Shown in pieces: positions 5,767-6,303 of a stretch of 6,303 nt of DNA. Each line of letters begins with the position of its first letter. Within the stretch, counting starts at the first letter, position 1. The notes beneath the pieces are model-generated. The model saw nothing but the letters and a program-made list of their open reading frames with translations, did not search any database and was not told where the DNA came from. The position numbers and the translations under genes were made by a program. Location of the stretch: NCBI GenBank assembly GCA_019241095.1, contig JAFAXJ010000351.1, positions 1 to 6,303 of the forward strand. The letters are read 5' to 3'. Source of the DNA: Verrucomicrobiota bacterium (GTDB taxonomy: Bacteria; Verrucomicrobiota; Verrucomicrobiia; Chthoniobacterales; JAFAMB01).

Positions 5767-6215
5767 CGTAAGAGTTTTAGTTTTTTCTAGCCTTGTCGCT
5801 CTGCGCTTGAGCGAATTAAGGCAAGTTCGGAAACGTTTTAAGGCTGGCGTGCCATGACTCACGAATTCTACTGCCAGCGAGAAAGGGCTGCAGGTTCCGC
5901 ATCCCTGATAATTTTTCGATTGATCCTTCGCAATATCCAGCCCTGACTTTGCACCTTGTAGCGCAATTCCGGTGCCCTGTTCCGGGATAAATGTCCGCTT
6001 TCGTTCCGACCCGTTTAGCATAAAGCCCATCATGTCGGGAGTAAGGATAATCGAAGACTATACCAAAAGCAACGAGGTCGCATCAGCACAGGAGCGAATG
6101 TCCTTGTTCCCGAACGGGCCAACGCTCTTTTAAAAACAGACGCAGAGAGATACACTCAATATAAAATAGAAGACTGGAAGAGCCAAGCTGGATAGGTGGT
6201 TCGAACTACTGCACT
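5767..6215. other. Region of about 450 bp without a convincing gene
   Basis: No recognised protein, RNA or mobile element. A 93-codon minus-strand reading frame (6033-5752) lacks a ribosome site and any familiar motif. A small hairpin TCGCTC-N7-GAGCGA lies at 5796-5814. The stretch 6127-6170 is A-rich with a TATAAA at 6160-6165 that could be a -10 for something to the right, but no matching -35 is seen. With the decayed GDSL gene alongside, the region may include gene remnants that can no longer be identified. Confidence 0.5.
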
Positions 6216-6303
6216 ATGAGCCAGCCAAAACGGGAAGAGGATCAAGAACCTGAGAGTGAGACAACTAAGAGTTCGGCTTCCGGAAGAGGAATGTCTGACG
6301 AAG
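6216..6303 (+). CDS. Possible start of a hydrophilic protein, cut by window edge
   Basis: From ATG 6216 the plus strand is open for 29 codons to the end (MSQPKREEDQEPESETTKSS...GMSDE). The composition is strongly charged and serine-rich, typical of a disordered N-terminus. AGGTGG lies about 16 nt upstream, farther than ideal. An in-frame second ATG at 6291 has AGAGGA directly against it. No family is recognisable; this may be a chance frame. Confidence 0.3.
   Translation, partial: MSQPKREEDQEPESETTKSSASGRGMSDE

Noticed and set aside
5796..5814. Hairpin TCGCTC-N7-GAGCGA as a terminator
   Set aside because: No U-tract follows on either strand and no gene ends beside it; the T-rich run precedes it on the plus strand.
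5752..6033. 93-residue minus-strand reading frame
   Set aside because: No ribosome site, no recognisable motif, and the stop falls inside an inverted repeat; it may be chance or a remnant.
6192..6212. TTCGAAC resembling a tRNA T-loop
   Set aside because: The flanking bases do not form a 5-bp T-stem around the loop on either strand, and no acceptor or anticodon arm is found.

Overview
The window looks like a gene-dense stretch of a diderm, soil-type bacterial chromosome with moderate GC. Two export signals suggest a Gram-negative envelope: a twin-arginine leader on one aldo/keto reductase and a PEP-CTERM-like tail on a broken GDSL hydrolase. An Acidobacteriota-like or similar host would fit, but that placement is an inference from gene content, not from a marker gene.

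Left part (1-1109): the start of a LysR-type regulator, cut by the window edge, is divergent from a complete classical SDR oxidoreductase. The 101-bp gap between them holds a perfect 7+7 palindrome matching the LysR T-N11-A box. Regulator and reductase are probably a regulatory pair.

Middle (1110-4381): after a convergent junction with a large nested inverted repeat come three reductase genes on the minus strand. In transcription order they are an SDR of the YghA/general-stress-protein-39 type, a cytoplasmic aldo/keto reductase, and a paralogous aldo/keto reductase with a Tat signal. The two aldo/keto reductases overlap by ATGA, so they are co-transcribed and probably translationally coupled. 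With the first SDR, the window has four NAD(P)H-type carbonyl/alcohol oxidoreductases in about 4 kb, which suggests a carbonyl-detoxification or stress module. Substrates cannot be read from the sequence.

Right part (4382-6303): also on the minus strand are a small stand-alone DUF1992 (DnaJ-C28-like) protein and, upstream of it, a decayed SGNH/GDSL hydrolase. The hydrolase has an internal deletion that removes the central catalytic blocks and a one-base frameshift. About 450 bp with no convincing gene follow, then perhaps the start of a hydrophilic ORF leaving the window on the plus strand. No RNA gene, insertion sequence, CRISPR array or phage element was seen. The content is mostly ordinary; the least routine items are the cytosolic/exported aldo/keto reductase pair, the GDSL/PEP-CTERM pseudogene and several operator-like palindromes.
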